From NCBI GenBank assembly GCA_051453625.1, contig JBOZIK010000001.1, forward strand, positions 213,343,765 through 213,407,764: 64,000 nucleotides of DNA. The letters are read 5' to 3'. Each line of letters begins with the position of its first letter. Position 1 is the first letter of the stretch. This stretch comes from Welwitschia mirabilis. Lineage: Eukaryota; Gnetophyta; Gnetopsida; Welwitschiales. The notes under the pieces were generated by a model, which was given only the letters and a program-made list of their open reading frames with translations, did not search any database and was not told the DNA's origin. This document shows positions 12,493-23,981 of this stretch, one piece after another. The position numbers were made by a program, and so were the translations under genes.

Positions 12493-13195
12493 AAGAAAAT
12501 GCTAGACCTATTAGATAATGCCAAAGAAGACTTAATCTAATCCTTAAATAAATTATTATGAAATCATTAAACTTATGGAGGTTAGAATTATATATGCCAT
12601 ATCCAAGAATGAGTGGGATAGTCCTTTAAAAATAGTTTTAAAGAAGGGGACAAAATGAAGAATGTGCATTGATTTTAAAAAACTTAATGAGGTCACTAAA
12701 AAATATCATTACCATTTACACTTTCTTAATCAAGTAATTAATAGAATTCAAGGTCAATCCTATTATTGTTTCATTGATGGGNNNNNNNNNNNNNNNNNNN
12801 NNNNNNCATCCTTTGGAACATCTTTTTTTAGATGAATACCCCTAGAATGTTTCAACAAGCCATGATGAGGATCGTTTTTAATATGATAAAAGATTCTATT
12901 GGAATTTTTATGGATGACTTCTCCATCTTTGGTAATAATTTTGAATAAATAAAAATGATATTAGAGAAAGTCATAGATCGATGTATTGAGAGTGGATTAC
13001 ATTTGATTTTGAAAAAGAGTTTTTTTTCCTTGTCCAACATGAAATTAGTTTAGGTCATCACATTTCAAAATAAGGGATTAAGATGGATCCTACAAAAGTT
13101 AATATCATTAAAAACCTTAGCCCTAACTAATGTTAAACAAGTTAGATGTTTCCTTACTCATGCTAGTTTTTATTGATGATTAATACATGATTATG
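12493..13195 (+). pseudogene. Element 1 reverse transcriptase remnant
   Basis: The reading shows the early finger region (a decayed PIR-CQRRLN and IIYAI equivalent), then CIDFKKLNEVTK and YHYHLHFLNQVI, a 25-base gap (12782-12806), MFQQAMMRIVFNM and the catalytic box FMDDFSIFG (12907-12933). In plant gypsy RT this is YMDD/FMDD, so the two catalytic aspartates survive. Next come CIESGLHLILKKSFF and a thumb-like ITFQNKGLRW segment. Stops and frameshifts separate these blocks. The gap at 13196-13264 removes the RT to RNase H link. Function in an intact element: cDNA synthesis in the cytoplasmic particle. Confidence 0.85.
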
Positions 13196-13264
13196 NNNNN
13201 NNNNNNNNNNNNNNNNNNNNNNNNNNNNNNNNNNNNNNNNNNNNNNNNNNNNNNNNNNNNNNNN

Positions 13265-13865
13265 AACTTTCATTTAAAACTCTCAAAGAGAACATTTCTT
13301 ATGAATCTATTATCATAGGTCCTTATTGGAATAAAAACTTTGAACTTATGTGTGATGCAAGAAACAATGATATAGGAGGGGTTCTTGGATAAAAGTATGA
13401 AAATGGTTTCAAAGTCATATCATATTTTAGTAAAACTTTGTCCCAAGTCCAATTCAACTATACTATTACCTAGAGAGAAATACTTGCTATTATTGTTTAC
13501 TTAGATCATATTTTTGATATTATATTCTTGGTTTTCACATTAATGTTTACACAGATCATGCAGCCATCCACTATCTCATGACTAAAAATGACTCTAGTGC
13601 CAAATTTATTAGATGGATTTTTTTCATGCAATAATTTAATCTTACGATTGTTGATAAGGTTGGAAAACATATCATTGTTGCTAATCATCTATCTTGTCTT
13701 TCTTCCTCTCATATAAAACTCCCATTAATGACTCTTTTCCTGATGAACAACTCTTTGCAATTAAACAAATTTATGCCATTTCATCTTTCATTCCACTCCT
13801 TGTTATGCTAACATTGTGCACTACCTTATGATTTAGAAACCTTCTTAGCATTGTAACCATAACCA
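13265..13865 (+). pseudogene. Element 1 RNase H remnant and start of integrase
   Basis: FELMCDARNNDIGGVLG (13342-13390) is the RNase H core with its first catalytic aspartate in the CDA motif. VISYFSKTLSQVQFNYT and REILAIIVYLDH follow with the expected glutamate. After one frame slip, INVYTDHAAIHYLMTKND (13540-13596) supplies the TDH motif. IVDKVGKHIIVANHLS and PDEQLFAI then mark the boundary toward the integrase zinc-binding region (a decayed PWYANIVHYL), cut off by the 974-base gap. Homologous blocks are better kept in element 2 at 58560-58960. Confidence 0.8.
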
Positions 13866-13872
13866 CTGTACA

Positions 13873-14968
13873 NNNNNNNNNNNNNNNNNNNNNNNNNNNN
13901 NNNNNNNNNNNNNNNNNNNNNNNNNNNNNNNNNNNNNNNNNNNNNNNNNNNNNNNNNNNNNNNNNNNNNNNNNNNNNNNNNNNNNNNNNNNNNNNNNNNN
14001 NNNNNNNNNNNNNNNNNNNNNNNNNNNNNNNNNNNNNNNNNNNNNNNNNNNNNNNNNNNNNNNNNNNNNNNNNNNNNNNNNNNNNNNNNNNNNNNNNNNN
14101 NNNNNNNNNNNNNNNNNNNNNNNNNNNNNNNNNNNNNNNNNNNNNNNNNNNNNNNNNNNNNNNNNNNNNNNNNNNNNNNNNNNNNNNNNNNNNNNNNNNN
14201 NNNNNNNNNNNNNNNNNNNNNNNNNNNNNNNNNNNNNNNNNNNNNNNNNNNNNNNNNNNNNNNNNNNNNNNNNNNNNNNNNNNNNNNNNNNNNNNNNNNN
14301 NNNNNNNNNNNNNNNNNNNNNNNNNNNNNNNNNNNNNNNNNNNNNNNNNNNNNNNNNNNNNNNNNNNNNNNNNNNNNNNNNNNNNNNNNNNNNNNNNNNN
14401 NNNNNNNNNNNNNNNNNNNNNNNNNNNNNNNNNNNNNNNNNNNNNNNNNNNNNNNNNNNNNNNNNNNNNNNNNNNNNNNNNNNNNNNNNNNNNNNNNNNN
14501 NNNNNNNNNNNNNNNNNNNNNNNNNNNNNNNNNNNNNNNNNNNNNNNNNNNNNNNNNNNNNNNNNNNNNNNNNNNNNNNNNNNNNNNNNNNNNNNNNNNN
14601 NNNNNNNNNNNNNNNNNNNNNNNNNNNNNNNNNNNNNNNNNNNNNNNNNNNNNNNNNNNNNNNNNNNNNNNNNNNNNNNNNNNNNNNNNNNNNNNNNNNN
14701 NNNNNNNNNNNNNNNNNNNNNNNNNNNNNNNNNNNNNNNNNNNNNNNNNNNNNNNNNNNNNNNNNNNNNNNNNNNNNNNNNNNNNNNNNNNNNNNNNNNN
14801 NNNNNNNNNNNNNNNNNNNNNNNNNNNNNNNNNNNNNNNNNNNNNNTTATCTTATAGAAAATGTACATTCAAATAGCTCAGGTGAAATCTCTGATCTAAA
14901 CATTGGAGAAATCCAAAAGGTTAATAGACAAAGATTAAAAATTTATGAGTCATCTCCTGATGAATCTT
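13873..14968 (+). pseudogene. Element 1 integrase: gap plus C-terminal tail
   Basis: Bases 13873-14846 are undetermined. After the gap the reading LIENVHSNSSGEISDLN-IGE, then VNRQRLKIYESS, fits the C-terminal end of Athila-type pol, where a basic strand ending in NGQRLK-like sequence closes the integrase. The stop follows near 14966. The gap length (974) is close to what the integrase core of element 2 would need, so the domain is inferred rather than seen. Confidence 0.6.
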
Positions 14969-14969
14969 G

Positions 14970-17064
14970 AACATAATGCAAGCACTTTTTTTGGAAGCCC
15001 TATTCATGAGGATGACCTTCCTTTTCTCATTACCTAAATTCTTTCTTAACTCATTCCTTAGGTAACCATCATGTTATCACTTGAATATTTTTAACTTGAT
15101 GTATGTATTTACTTATGAAGTTTCCATGATTAATAATATTTTACCTTGGAATTTTCAATGATAAGATTGACTTCATCTAATCTTCAGACATTCGTATGTC
15201 TGTGAACTTTATTTTAGAAGGAATATGTCTTAGTTCTTTTATTCTCTTTTAATGATGTGAGTGATTAGTTATTTTTTCATGTTCTTACTTTATTAGTTAT
15301 CTCATTCCTTCACTTTTATCCTTATAAGTACTTGGTCATATAGAATGATACTAGTTAAGAAAGAAGAAAAAATTAAAAAAAGAGAAATAAAGACTATGCT
15401 CTTTCATGTCATATCTCCGAAACATGGTCATCATGATATCTTACCACATGTGCACTAAGGCAAATATTCTCAAGAGGGGTCTTTGGTAGTGTGATATGAT
15501 AGCTATGGAAACTCCATTGGGGGGTCAGTTGGCCATGTTGTGTGAGTCCTTACTTTCTGATAGTAGTTGCACTTCCCTTATCATGAAAAAATAAATTACA
15601 TTTCAAGGCTACAAGATCAATGGTATTCCTGGTGTCATCATAGGCATTGCTTATTTTCTAGAGTCATTTTTTAAATTTATTTCTAGTACTTCCACATGAT
15701 AACTTAACTTTTTGGATTCTTATGTTGTTTTAATATGGTAGCATGTGAGTTCCTATCTTAAAACAACTTTTTATCTTATCATTTATTATTTAGTAACATT
15801 AGATAGACTTGACATCATCATAATCATGGCCTAATTGAGTGGTACTTTATAGTTTCTACATACTGTCATGCATCTTTCATTAAGTGATTTTATTATTGTT
15901 CCTAATGTAATTTATTAGTTTAGCATTTAGGGTAAAAAAGCAATTATCATCATGTTCCTAGTTATTCCTTTTCATTTTTGTGTTGCTTTAGTTGTTTTGT
16001 TGGATTTGTCAAAGTCATTTTCTGTAATTTTTTACGATCATATTGTGGATCTAATTATTTTTTAGTTCCTTGTTGATATTTATCCATAGTTTTTTTCTAG
16101 AGGATCATTGTTTTTCTTCTGATAAGTTTCCATAATATGATCAGTTTCACTTCTTCTCTTTCATTAGTTTGGGCATATTTGAGAAGTCTTTGAGCATTGC
16201 TTATTTTCATTTAGTGNNNNNNNNNNNNNNCCATCTTAAGGATGTTCTTCAGGCTATTTCTTTATATTTTCCTTGTTTTTTATTCTCTCTATTATTTTTC
16301 TATGTTTGCTTATTTTCCAAATTTTTCTAGTTTCACTTTTTCCTCAAAATAGCTTATTTGATAACTGTCATTTCACATCCATCATTACAACAATAAAGGG
16401 GATGAAACTTCTTCTTTATTTTTTATGCAATTTGGGACATCTTGTTTCTCCTATAAGGAAGAGTAATAGGAGAACTTTATAAGCATTGTTCTATGATTTT
16501 TAGCACAAATTTTTCATATTCTAAGCCTTCATGATCTAAATTTATCATGGGTTATTTGAATTAGTTTTTCATGTTATTTGAATAAATTTATGGAGAATTT
16601 ATGAACTTTATCTTACAAGATTCAATAACACACTCATAAGTTTTTTTTCATAGCCATGTCTTAGATCATATAAAAAATAATATATCTACTCTCGTCCTTT
16701 ACACTTATGCTAACACTTATGAACTTAAATGCATTACTCTTTAGAGGATAATACTACTTAAGTTTGTTACATCAGTCCATTACCATTATTTTTGTAATAT
16801 GCATATAGATTTTCATTCCATGAGCCATCAAAGTTACATTTTTTATGATTTTTACATATCTATAGAATTCATTTATTCTATAGTAAAATGCTTAAGTAGG
16901 AGGATTAGGGAAATTTTTTAGCATTTATATCAGTTATCTGTTTGTGATATCATTTCTTACATGATTTAGTGGAACTTAATTTACATCTTTTTAGCATTAT
17001 TTTAACTTAGTCAAATTGGCTCACAATCTAGTTGATCACTTACTTTATCAAGTACTGATAAGGC
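14970..17064 (+). other. Element 1 3' noncoding region
   Basis: About 2.1 kb without a usable frame. It is homologous in order to 60165-61620 of element 2 and, on the minus strand, to 48263-50650 of element 4. Shared landmarks include 'agctatggaaactccattg' (15501), a run like 'catcataggcattgctta' and 'tgtcatgcatc'. No env-position frame is visible here, unlike element 2. A 14-base gap lies at 16217-16230. Confidence 0.6.
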
Positions 17065-17078
17065 TAAGTAGGGGCCTA
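17065..17078 (+). other. Polypurine tract of element 1
   Basis: The string taagtaggggccta directly precedes TGTTGTGATG. Elements 3 and 4 show the matching arrangement on the minus strand (a GGTAAGGGGCTA-type string before TGTTATAATG, and AAGTGGAGAGCTA before TGTTGCGAC). It would prime plus-strand cDNA synthesis. Confidence 0.65.
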
Positions 17079-17325
17079 TGTTGTGATGTCAATTTGTAGG
17101 AATTTGATGGTATATTTTGAGTGCTTTTGTGGGATATTTGCATAAGTTTAGATAAAATACTGATGATTATGAAGATCTGACAGGATGATCAGTAAGACAT
17201 GTAATTCTTAGCATATTTGACAGTCTCTTAGGCTTATTCTAACACTGCATATTTGGAAGAAGATTTCATAATGCAAATAATTGATTTACCTTTGAGATTG
17301 GAGATAAGGAAACTTATTGTCCCCT
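17079..17325 (+). repeat. Partial LTR next to the polypurine tract (LTR B)
   Basis: The first 247 bases of an element 1 LTR, from TGTTGTGATG to ttattgtcccct, follow the polypurine tract as a 3' LTR should. The copy is cut at a 100-N gap (17326-17425) and the sequence beyond is unrelated, so the true 3' LTR is truncated or interrupted here. Confidence 0.75.
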
Positions 17326-17425
17326 NNNNNNNNNNNNNNNNNNNNNNNNNNNNNNNNNNNNNNNNNNNNNNNNNNNNNNNNNNNNNNNNNNNNNNNNNNN
17401 NNNNNNNNNNNNNNNNNNNNNNNNN

Positions 17426-17453
<28 letters not shown>
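17426..17453. repeat. (AG)n microsatellite at gap edge
   Basis: About 14 AG units start exactly at the right edge of the 100-N gap. The true array is probably longer; such arrays often stop assembly. Confidence 0.9.
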
Positions 17454-17457
<4 letters not shown>

Positions 17458-18498
17458 GAAGAAATTTACTTATATAAAACAAAAGAGAAGTATCTGCTTT
17501 AATAAGAAGGAAAAGGATCTCTATATATAGATAAACAAAGGCTAATAGCTCAAGACTATAAGAGCACATGATTTAGTATTAATAAGTAAGATGAGTAATA
17601 AGTAACATCAGGGTAGAAAAAGAGATCAAATTTATGACTCATGCACCTAACTAGGATGAGTAACCTTGTTACTTCAATTAGCAAGTTTAATTACATGCAT
17701 CATTTTCTCATGCTAGCTCTTTTTGATCCTTGATAAGCTCATAAATAAGTTTAATCCATCTAAGACATACATCAAAAAAATAAATTCACGAATATCAAAA
17801 TTGGCATGTGGCACATGAGATAAACTATTTAATTCCAATGAATAAAGCAATGAGTATACTATGAACAAATTGCTCTTACACATCTCAAGAACATAAAGGT
17901 CATGATAGAGTAAATCTACTCATTTATTATACTGGGTTCTAGGTAAGAGTGCATATACTTATTTAAATGCTAATTTATTTCAAAATACATAAAATCTATC
18001 AATTTCATAACATAAGGAAGAAAATGTTTATTCATAATATAGTGCATCTATCACATTTATCAAGAATCTAAGTGATTAAAAAAAGATGGAAAACATATTA
18101 TTATATCCTCTTCAAACTTCCAATTATTTTATTATGTAATTTTAATTCCTCACATAATGGGATTACCTAATTTTAAAGTTTTAGATATATTTTCTCATAA
18201 AAACTTTTTAACATAATTTTTATCATTTTCATGATAAATTATAAAGGTTACAAACTAAGGTTAATTTTAAAATAACATCTTATTTGATACAGAACTTAAA
18301 TAAAAATAGTTATTCATTTGACTAAAAGCTTAACATACTTATTATTCAAGTAACTAAGGTTTAAAAATATGAGATATGACACATTGGAGCTATGGACACT
18401 CACTACAAAGGTATCTCTAATGATCTATGTATGAAAATTTTAAATGCATTGGGTATAGACACTTGCTAGTAATGCAACACTAATTTCTTAAAGTATAA
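17454..18498. other. Unassigned insertion between LTR B and LTR C
   Basis: About 1 kb of AT-rich sequence without a convincing frame and without a match elsewhere in the window that I can see. It interrupts the expected single 3' LTR. It may be a nested element whose ends are hidden by the gap, or flanking DNA brought in by recombination between two element copies. Confidence 0.4.
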
Positions 18499-19747
18499 TG
18501 TTGTGATATCAATTTGTAGGAATCTGATGGTGTATTTTAAGTGCTTTTGTAGGACATTTACATAGGTTTGGATGCAATACTAATGATTATGTAGATCTGA
18601 TAGGATGATCAGTAAAACATGTAATTCTTAGCATATTTAGTGGTTTCTCAGGCTTATTCTGATACTGCATATTTGAAAAAAGATTTCAGAATACAAAAGA
18701 CTAATTTATCTTTAAAATTAAAGATAAGAAAGACTATCATTCTCTATGTCATCTTCATGATAAGTAGGACGACGACACTACTGACATGGACAGAAGCTAT
18801 GGGGCTGATAGCTGGGCATGAAGATATTTTGACATAGGATGACACCCCTAATGTTGTCCCAACAATAGTCAGGATAATAGCTATTTTTGTATGATTGGAA
18901 ATAAATATCTTTGTAATGGGGTCAAGTGACCCATGTGGGCTATTACAGTTTCTTTTCTAACTTCTAGGGTTTAGTTTCTAGAACCTCAATACAAAACTAT
19001 AAATACCCTTTTCCTCTTTCATTTTTGTTTCCAACTTTTGTACTTAATATGCTTGTGACAAAATATTAAAGGATAAGAGGTCCATCCAGAGCTACAAAAA
19101 TGAGTTTCCTTGGTGTTAGGCTTAGTCTCTTCCATTGGGATGCTATTATTCTATTTGTAAGTGGATGTAAAGTTCTTAGATTAATCTAAATACTCTTTTT
19201 AAATCAATACAATTGCTATTTCATTTTAATTCTATATGTCCCTTATGCTTTACATTGATCATAATTTAAAATGATAACTCTATGATTTATCTAGATCATA
19301 AGGATAATCTCTGTTAAGTCAACCTTGTTTAGCATTAAATTTGCATTACCTTTTCATTCCATTTTACTTTACAATTTATATTCTACTTAGTATATCCCAT
19401 AGTTTATGTTGATTAAGAACTAGTTAAATACTCTTCTTAATTGATCTAAAGTTATAGAAAAGCTAGTTCTTGTGATAGAAGAATTAGTAACCAAGAGAGT
19501 TCATTCAATCTCCATTTTCATTTTATTTTTATTTACTTGCATTGCATTTACTTATTTATTTACTTTTAGTTTTTTATAAAATACAAGACCAAAATCATAT
19601 TGTAAATCAATTCTCTAACTCTTAATCTAGTGCCTTCATTGGGATTACGACATTTAGATAAACTTCTATCTATACTAGTGTGTGTTTTCTATAAGTTATT
19701 TGATTTATAGATTTACCTAAATAAGTTTAGGATTCAAAAAATTCACA
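18499..19747 (+). repeat. Full element 1-type LTR (LTR C)
   Basis: It begins TGTTGTGATATC and ends ATTCACA, 1249 bp, matching LTR A throughout. The base string before it (aagtataa) is not a polypurine tract, so it does not sit where a simple 3' LTR would. X resumes directly after it (gaaacactaaaattt). The equivalent LTR in copy 2 of the duplication is 39285-40016. Confidence 0.85.
18998..19007 (+). promoter_or_regulatory. TATA-like box of LTR C
   Basis: ctataaatac at the position equivalent to the box in LTR A. Confidence 0.45.
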
Positions 19748-20254
19748 CTGCAATAGAAACGAAACACTAAAATTTACAAAAGATAAAGAGGCATAGACTC
19801 ATTCAAAGTGAATATACATATTTAGCTTAAAAACAAGACACCCCAAAATGGGTGATTCTCACACACACAAGCCAAAGTAAGACCATACCATTTTATACAA
19901 TCTAGACATGCCAAAACTTTTAAATACAATAATGAAATCCTATATTTATATATTTTTAAATGAAAAAGTATAAATTTCATAAACATTGCTTTGAAATATG
20001 TGGCTTTAACCATGTTCTAAATATGAACAATGATATTATCATTGCTATTTTGAGCTAGAAAACCATAGAAACAACAAAGGAATTAGTATAATTCTTGTGG
20101 CATAGTACTAAGAATTTTATATAGTTATCATGTATGATGCTCTTATCTTTTGCACTAACATTTGGAATGTTGTTGAAATCTACCTCAATTTGTGTTATGC
20201 TACATGAAGTAAGACTAATTATAGATAAATCAAATCTTATTGGATTACTATAAT
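19748..20254. repeat. X3, right half
   Basis: It matches X copy 1 from about 4850 to 5370 and, more closely, 40017-40522 (X4). The left edge abuts LTR C; the right edge abuts an element 3-type LTR with ATAAT at the junction (20250-20254). It carries the C-terminal part of the BiP-like fragment. Confidence 0.8.
20136..20254 (-). pseudogene. BiP-like HSP70 fragment in X3 (C-terminal part only)
   Basis: The minus-strand reading contains FDLSIISLTSCSITQIEVD followed by NVSAKDKS, matching the HSP70 substrate-domain stretch FDL-GI...PQIEV-FD-DANG-LNVSA-DK. The upstream part is missing because an element 3 LTR inserted directly before it. The open frame continues past the homologous part with sequence that does not look like HSP70. 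Confidence 0.7.
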
Positions 20255-20440
20255 TGTTGTAATGCATATTTGTGATTTAAAATATAATATTCTAAAGATG
20301 AAATTTTATTTGTAACACCTAAAAAGTTGATAATATAATTGCATACAATACACTTTCATATAGTGGAATCAACCTAAATGTTAGACACCTAGAGAAGACT
20401 TCTAAAAGGAAACTCATAAAATTAATTTTAGAGATGAGAA
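20255..20440 (-). repeat. Stub of an element 3 LTR
   Basis: TGTTGTAATGCATATTTG and the next 170 bases match the left end of the LTR at 40523. Homology stops near 20440. Because the junction with X is identical to that at 40523, this is the remnant of the same insertion carried by the other arm of the duplication, not an independent hit. Confidence 0.8.
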
Positions 20441-21955
20441 TTTTTAAAAGATTTAGAATATTTACATTAATGTCATTTCAAGTAGATAGAAGAAATAAAT
20501 ATATTATTTTAATGTCTACAGGTAAAAACATTAAGGAAGAAGGCAAAAAAGGTTAAAAGATAGAAACAATTTACATTTTCTTTGGTTTAAATTGTCTACC
20601 CCTAAATAAAGGAAAAAAATTTAATATTTTGATATATGTGCATCTAGAAATATAAACTAACAAGTAAAATGTTTCTAAAAGATTTAAATGATTACATTAA
20701 AACTATAATTAGACTAAAATGGAAAAGAAAAAGAAACAATTCAAAATTTATAAACATAAACATGAAAAATTTCAAAAAGAAAACCATGAAATAATTTTAG
20801 CAATAACTTGAGGATGTTAAATAGGTTTGAGATGCAAAGACAGAGTCTTTTTAATAAAATGCACTATTCAAACCTAAAGAACAAGCAAAGGAAATGCAAA
20901 ATTCAAGGGATAATCTTTCTAAAGTATATTAATTTATGTTTTTTTCATTATAGAACAACTTAAATTATTTCTTACCATGGCTACTTTCCATTTCTTCCTT
21001 CAGCTCCTTTGATCAAGCCACAAATTTTCACCTCAACAATAAGGTCAATCATATAAAGAGAGAAAGCATAAACTATAATCATGTAATACCAGGTCTTTAT
21101 CATGATCGAGAAAAGAAAAATTCCAATTCCATTAATTTCTTTAATTTCTGCTTTTGTTTCTCAATGAAGGATAACTTTATGTGGGAAACAAGAAGAGATT
21201 CATATGTAATAGTACATAGAAAGATATATAGGCCCTTCATGTTTATCACATTAAATAACATATTTATTAAAAAACATAAAAATTGGGCTCTAGTAAATCC
21301 ACTGTAAATGTAAATCTAATTTGATTGAATATGGCTTCCTATAACCTCTATAGATTGGTCAACTTAATCTTTTTTAAAATTTCACGGGATGCTTTATGTA
21401 AGAAGAAAGTCTCACTTTGAAGGATATCTAGATCATGAGTAGATATAAAAAGGTTATGAAAGAGGAAAATATGATAGTTCATTTTACTATTAGATTTGGA
21501 TTCTTCCTATTTTAACCATTTTACTTCATAAAGATGATTTTTCTCTTATTTTAAGGATAAATTTATTTTATTTAAAAATTTTAATTGGTCAAACTTCAAA
21601 CTTAATATAGTTAAATGTCCATTTCTATAACTTTAGCATGATCTTTATTATGTTTGACATACATATATGTAAATGTTATATTATAAAGAATGACTCATAA
21701 AGAATTGAATTAATTCATTAATTTTTTTTAATGTAAGATGTTTTTGTTTTCCCATTCTAACACATTTATTTCATATTCCTAATAGTAGAAAACCAAATAA
21801 ACACTTATAAAGAGCATTCAAAATTATACATGATTTATTGTTCTTGTGTTTATGATTGATTATTTATAATTTACAATTATCATGTTTAATTAATATCACA
21901 ATCCAAACTTTGATGTTAACACTTATCAAAACTTAATAGTAATTACACTTAGTGA
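20441..21955. other. Unassigned AT-rich sequence
   Basis: No frame longer than chance, no recognised domain and no match in the window was found. It lies between the element 3 stub and LTR E. Confidence 0.5.
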
Positions 21956-22170
21956 AATCATAACTTACTCTTTGATGTTAAAATGTATAATTGCTTTACA
22001 ACAATTATGCCTAATGAAATCATAACCTCAGCTCTGGTACCAAAATGTAAAGTCTAATTTTTTTATCCAAAAACATTAAACATTACTCTAATAGCAAAAT
22101 GTAAATTCCAACTTTTAATTATTAAAACTTTAGATCTTTCTTTTATACTGAAATGCAACATTCATAACAT
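21956..22170 (-). repeat. Degenerate tandem units resembling an LTR/primer-site junction
   Basis: Four units of roughly 50-65 bases each contain an (a)ctct-nnnn-a-caaaatgtaa-type core: near 21966, 22033, 22083 and 22138. The second (gctctggtaccaaaatgtaa, 22031-22050) is on the minus strand a near-perfect tRNA-iMet-type primer site after an LTR end, as in many plant retrotransposons. Confidence 0.45.
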
Positions 22171-23610
22171 ATACCACCAAGAATATGCATTAATTATACA
22201 TTATCATGATAAATGAAAATTTTTCTCTAATATTATGTGAAAGTAATGAATAGTAACCATTGTTATCCTTTAATTATTTATTTANNNNNNNNNNNNNNNN
22301 NNNNNNNNNNNNNNNNNNNNNNNNNNNNNNNNNNNNNNNNNNNNNNNNNNNNNNNNNNNNNNNNNNNNNNNNNNNNNNNNNNNNNNNNNNNNNNNNNNNN
22401 NNNNNNNNNNNNNNNNNNNNNNNNNNNNNNNNNNNNNNNNNNNNNNNNNNNNNNNNNNNNNNNNNNNNNNNNNNNNNNNNNNNNNNNNNNNNNNNNNNNN
22501 NNNNNNNNNNCATATATATTATAAACTAGAAGAATGAGTAAGTATATAAATCTTTTAAATAAACATAACATAAATAATATAAGTCCATAAAGTTCCTATA
22601 GTTAATTTTATAATAGTCCAAGGATAAAGACAAATACCCAATACATAACATACAATCTAAAGAAAAAGCCTATTATAGATAAGGTTATCAATGTTTAAAG
22701 ATAAAAGTAAATAACAAGATATAATAATATCATAAATTAAATTAGGGAAGAAATCACTACAATAAAATTTTTTTAAGAATAATATACATAATGAATATTT
22801 TATTTTTACATACCCTCCCTAACAAGATATATCAGCTTCTACTATGCTCCATTTTAACACCTATGTAATTCAAAACAATATGAAGTGAGAATCATAAATG
22901 ATCACAATTCCTAGTATGACACAGGTAAGGCAAAGATAAAGATATGAAGAATCCCAAGACATAAGATAAATTAAGACAAGACAAGAATAAGGTCTCAAAA
23001 TTTTCAAATAATGTATTTATGAAAATGAAATGAGAATAATATATTTTTCGTCCACTTCCTCACTTGACAATATATGGATTTATCAATTTTTCCATCTCAC
23101 TTAATGATCTATGGGTTTCTCATACTCTAATACCTCACTCAATGATCTATAGGTTTATTAATCTCATTACTTCACTGGGCGATCTATGGATTTATTAATT
23201 CTACTACCTCACTTAGCAATATGTGCATTTTTCATATTCCATTATCTTATTAGATTATCTATGAATTTTCATTTTCATAAATATTTAAAGGATTAAAAGA
23301 TATCATAAGAAAGGATAATATTAATAATCATAGGTTATTATTCCTAATATCAAGATACTCCATGAGTTTTCTAATAATGCATCATTTTCCTACTTTATTA
23401 GAAATGAATCTATTTAAGAATAAATTTTAAAATTTCCACCATAAATATTTTTCAAACCGATAGAAATTAGCAAGATATTCTAATATCTTACAATAATTTT
23501 AAGAAAATAATTAATTTAAAAAATAATAACTACTTTAAACCATAAAGGAATGTAGGAATATAGAACCATGTGAGAAATAAAGAGAAACTTAAGATCATAC
23601 AATAAATAAA
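22046..23610 (-). repeat. LTR E, left copy (truncated)
   Basis: Matches 28580 to about 29967 in the same orientation, including 'agaatgagtaagtatataaa', 'taatagtccaagg' and a six-unit 38-bp minisatellite. It contains a 226-N gap (22285-22510) at the place where the right copy has an (AC)n array, and it is cut at a 100-N gap (23611-23710), after which homology is lost. The minus orientation is inferred from the right copy, which ends in ggatgttaca, the reverse of the common TGTAACATCC LTR start. Confidence 0.65.
23058..23276. repeat. 38-bp minisatellite inside LTR E, left copy
   Basis: Six units of about 36-38 bases, each starting with a cctcact-type string followed by gatctatgg-tttatt. Unit starts are near 23058, 23095, 23133, 23170, 23207 and 23245. 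The right LTR copy has the same number and order of units. Confidence 0.8.
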
Positions 23611-23710
23611 NNNNNNNNNNNNNNNNNNNNNNNNNNNNNNNNNNNNNNNNNNNNNNNNNNNNNNNNNNNNNNNNNNNNNNNNNNNNNNNNNNNNNNNNNN
23701 NNNNNNNNNN

Positions 23711-23962
23711 CACACATACTCTCTCTTATACACACAAATTAAAACAACATAAATTAGAGAACCTCATGTACAAGTATTATATGATAATAATTAATGATAA
23801 AAATAAGTCATAAAATGTATAAATTGCAAAATTAAGAAAGATAAAGAAACCCTAAAAAAACATTTTAGAAAATTGTGTTTTATTTTTCTTTTATTTTTAA
23901 TGATAGAGTTTTATTTTATAAGCAATCATACCTAGCTAGTTTTTCACTAGGGTTTTCAACTC
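23711..23962. other. Unassigned sequence between LTR E and the copia LTR
   Basis: Begins with a cacaca-rich stretch at the gap edge and has no recognised feature. Confidence 0.4.
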
Positions 23963-23981
23963 TCTAAGTCTAGTATCATGA

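Larger units (their letters stand above)
7957..19747 (+). mobile_element. Element 1: degenerate Athila-like Ty3/gypsy LTR retrotransposon
   Basis: Order on the plus strand: 5' LTR (7957-9196), primer-binding site, leader, gag, protease, RT, RNase H, a gap where most of integrase should be, integrase tail, 2.1-kb 3' noncoding region, polypurine tract, a partial LTR (17079-17325), about 1.1 kb of unrelated DNA, then a full LTR (18499-19747). The X repeat flanks it on both sides, which supports one insertion event in X followed by rearrangement at the 3' end. The protein order and the long 3' region fit the Athila/Tat side of Ty3/gypsy. Stops and frameshifts are frequent, so it is not autonomous. 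Possible target duplication: ttaca before the 5' LTR and ctgca after the last LTR, which is not an exact match. Confidence 0.8.

Noticed and set aside
13771-14868. 365-codon minus-strand open frame
   Set aside because: Nearly all of it is undetermined bases; only the edges are real sequence, and they belong to plus-strand RNase H and integrase of element 1.
22237-22571. Overlapping frames on both strands at 22237-22571
   Set aside because: Created by the 226-N gap inside LTR E.
23058-23276. CRISPR-like array
   Set aside because: The units are contiguous 38-bp repeats without unique spacers, in a plant LTR.
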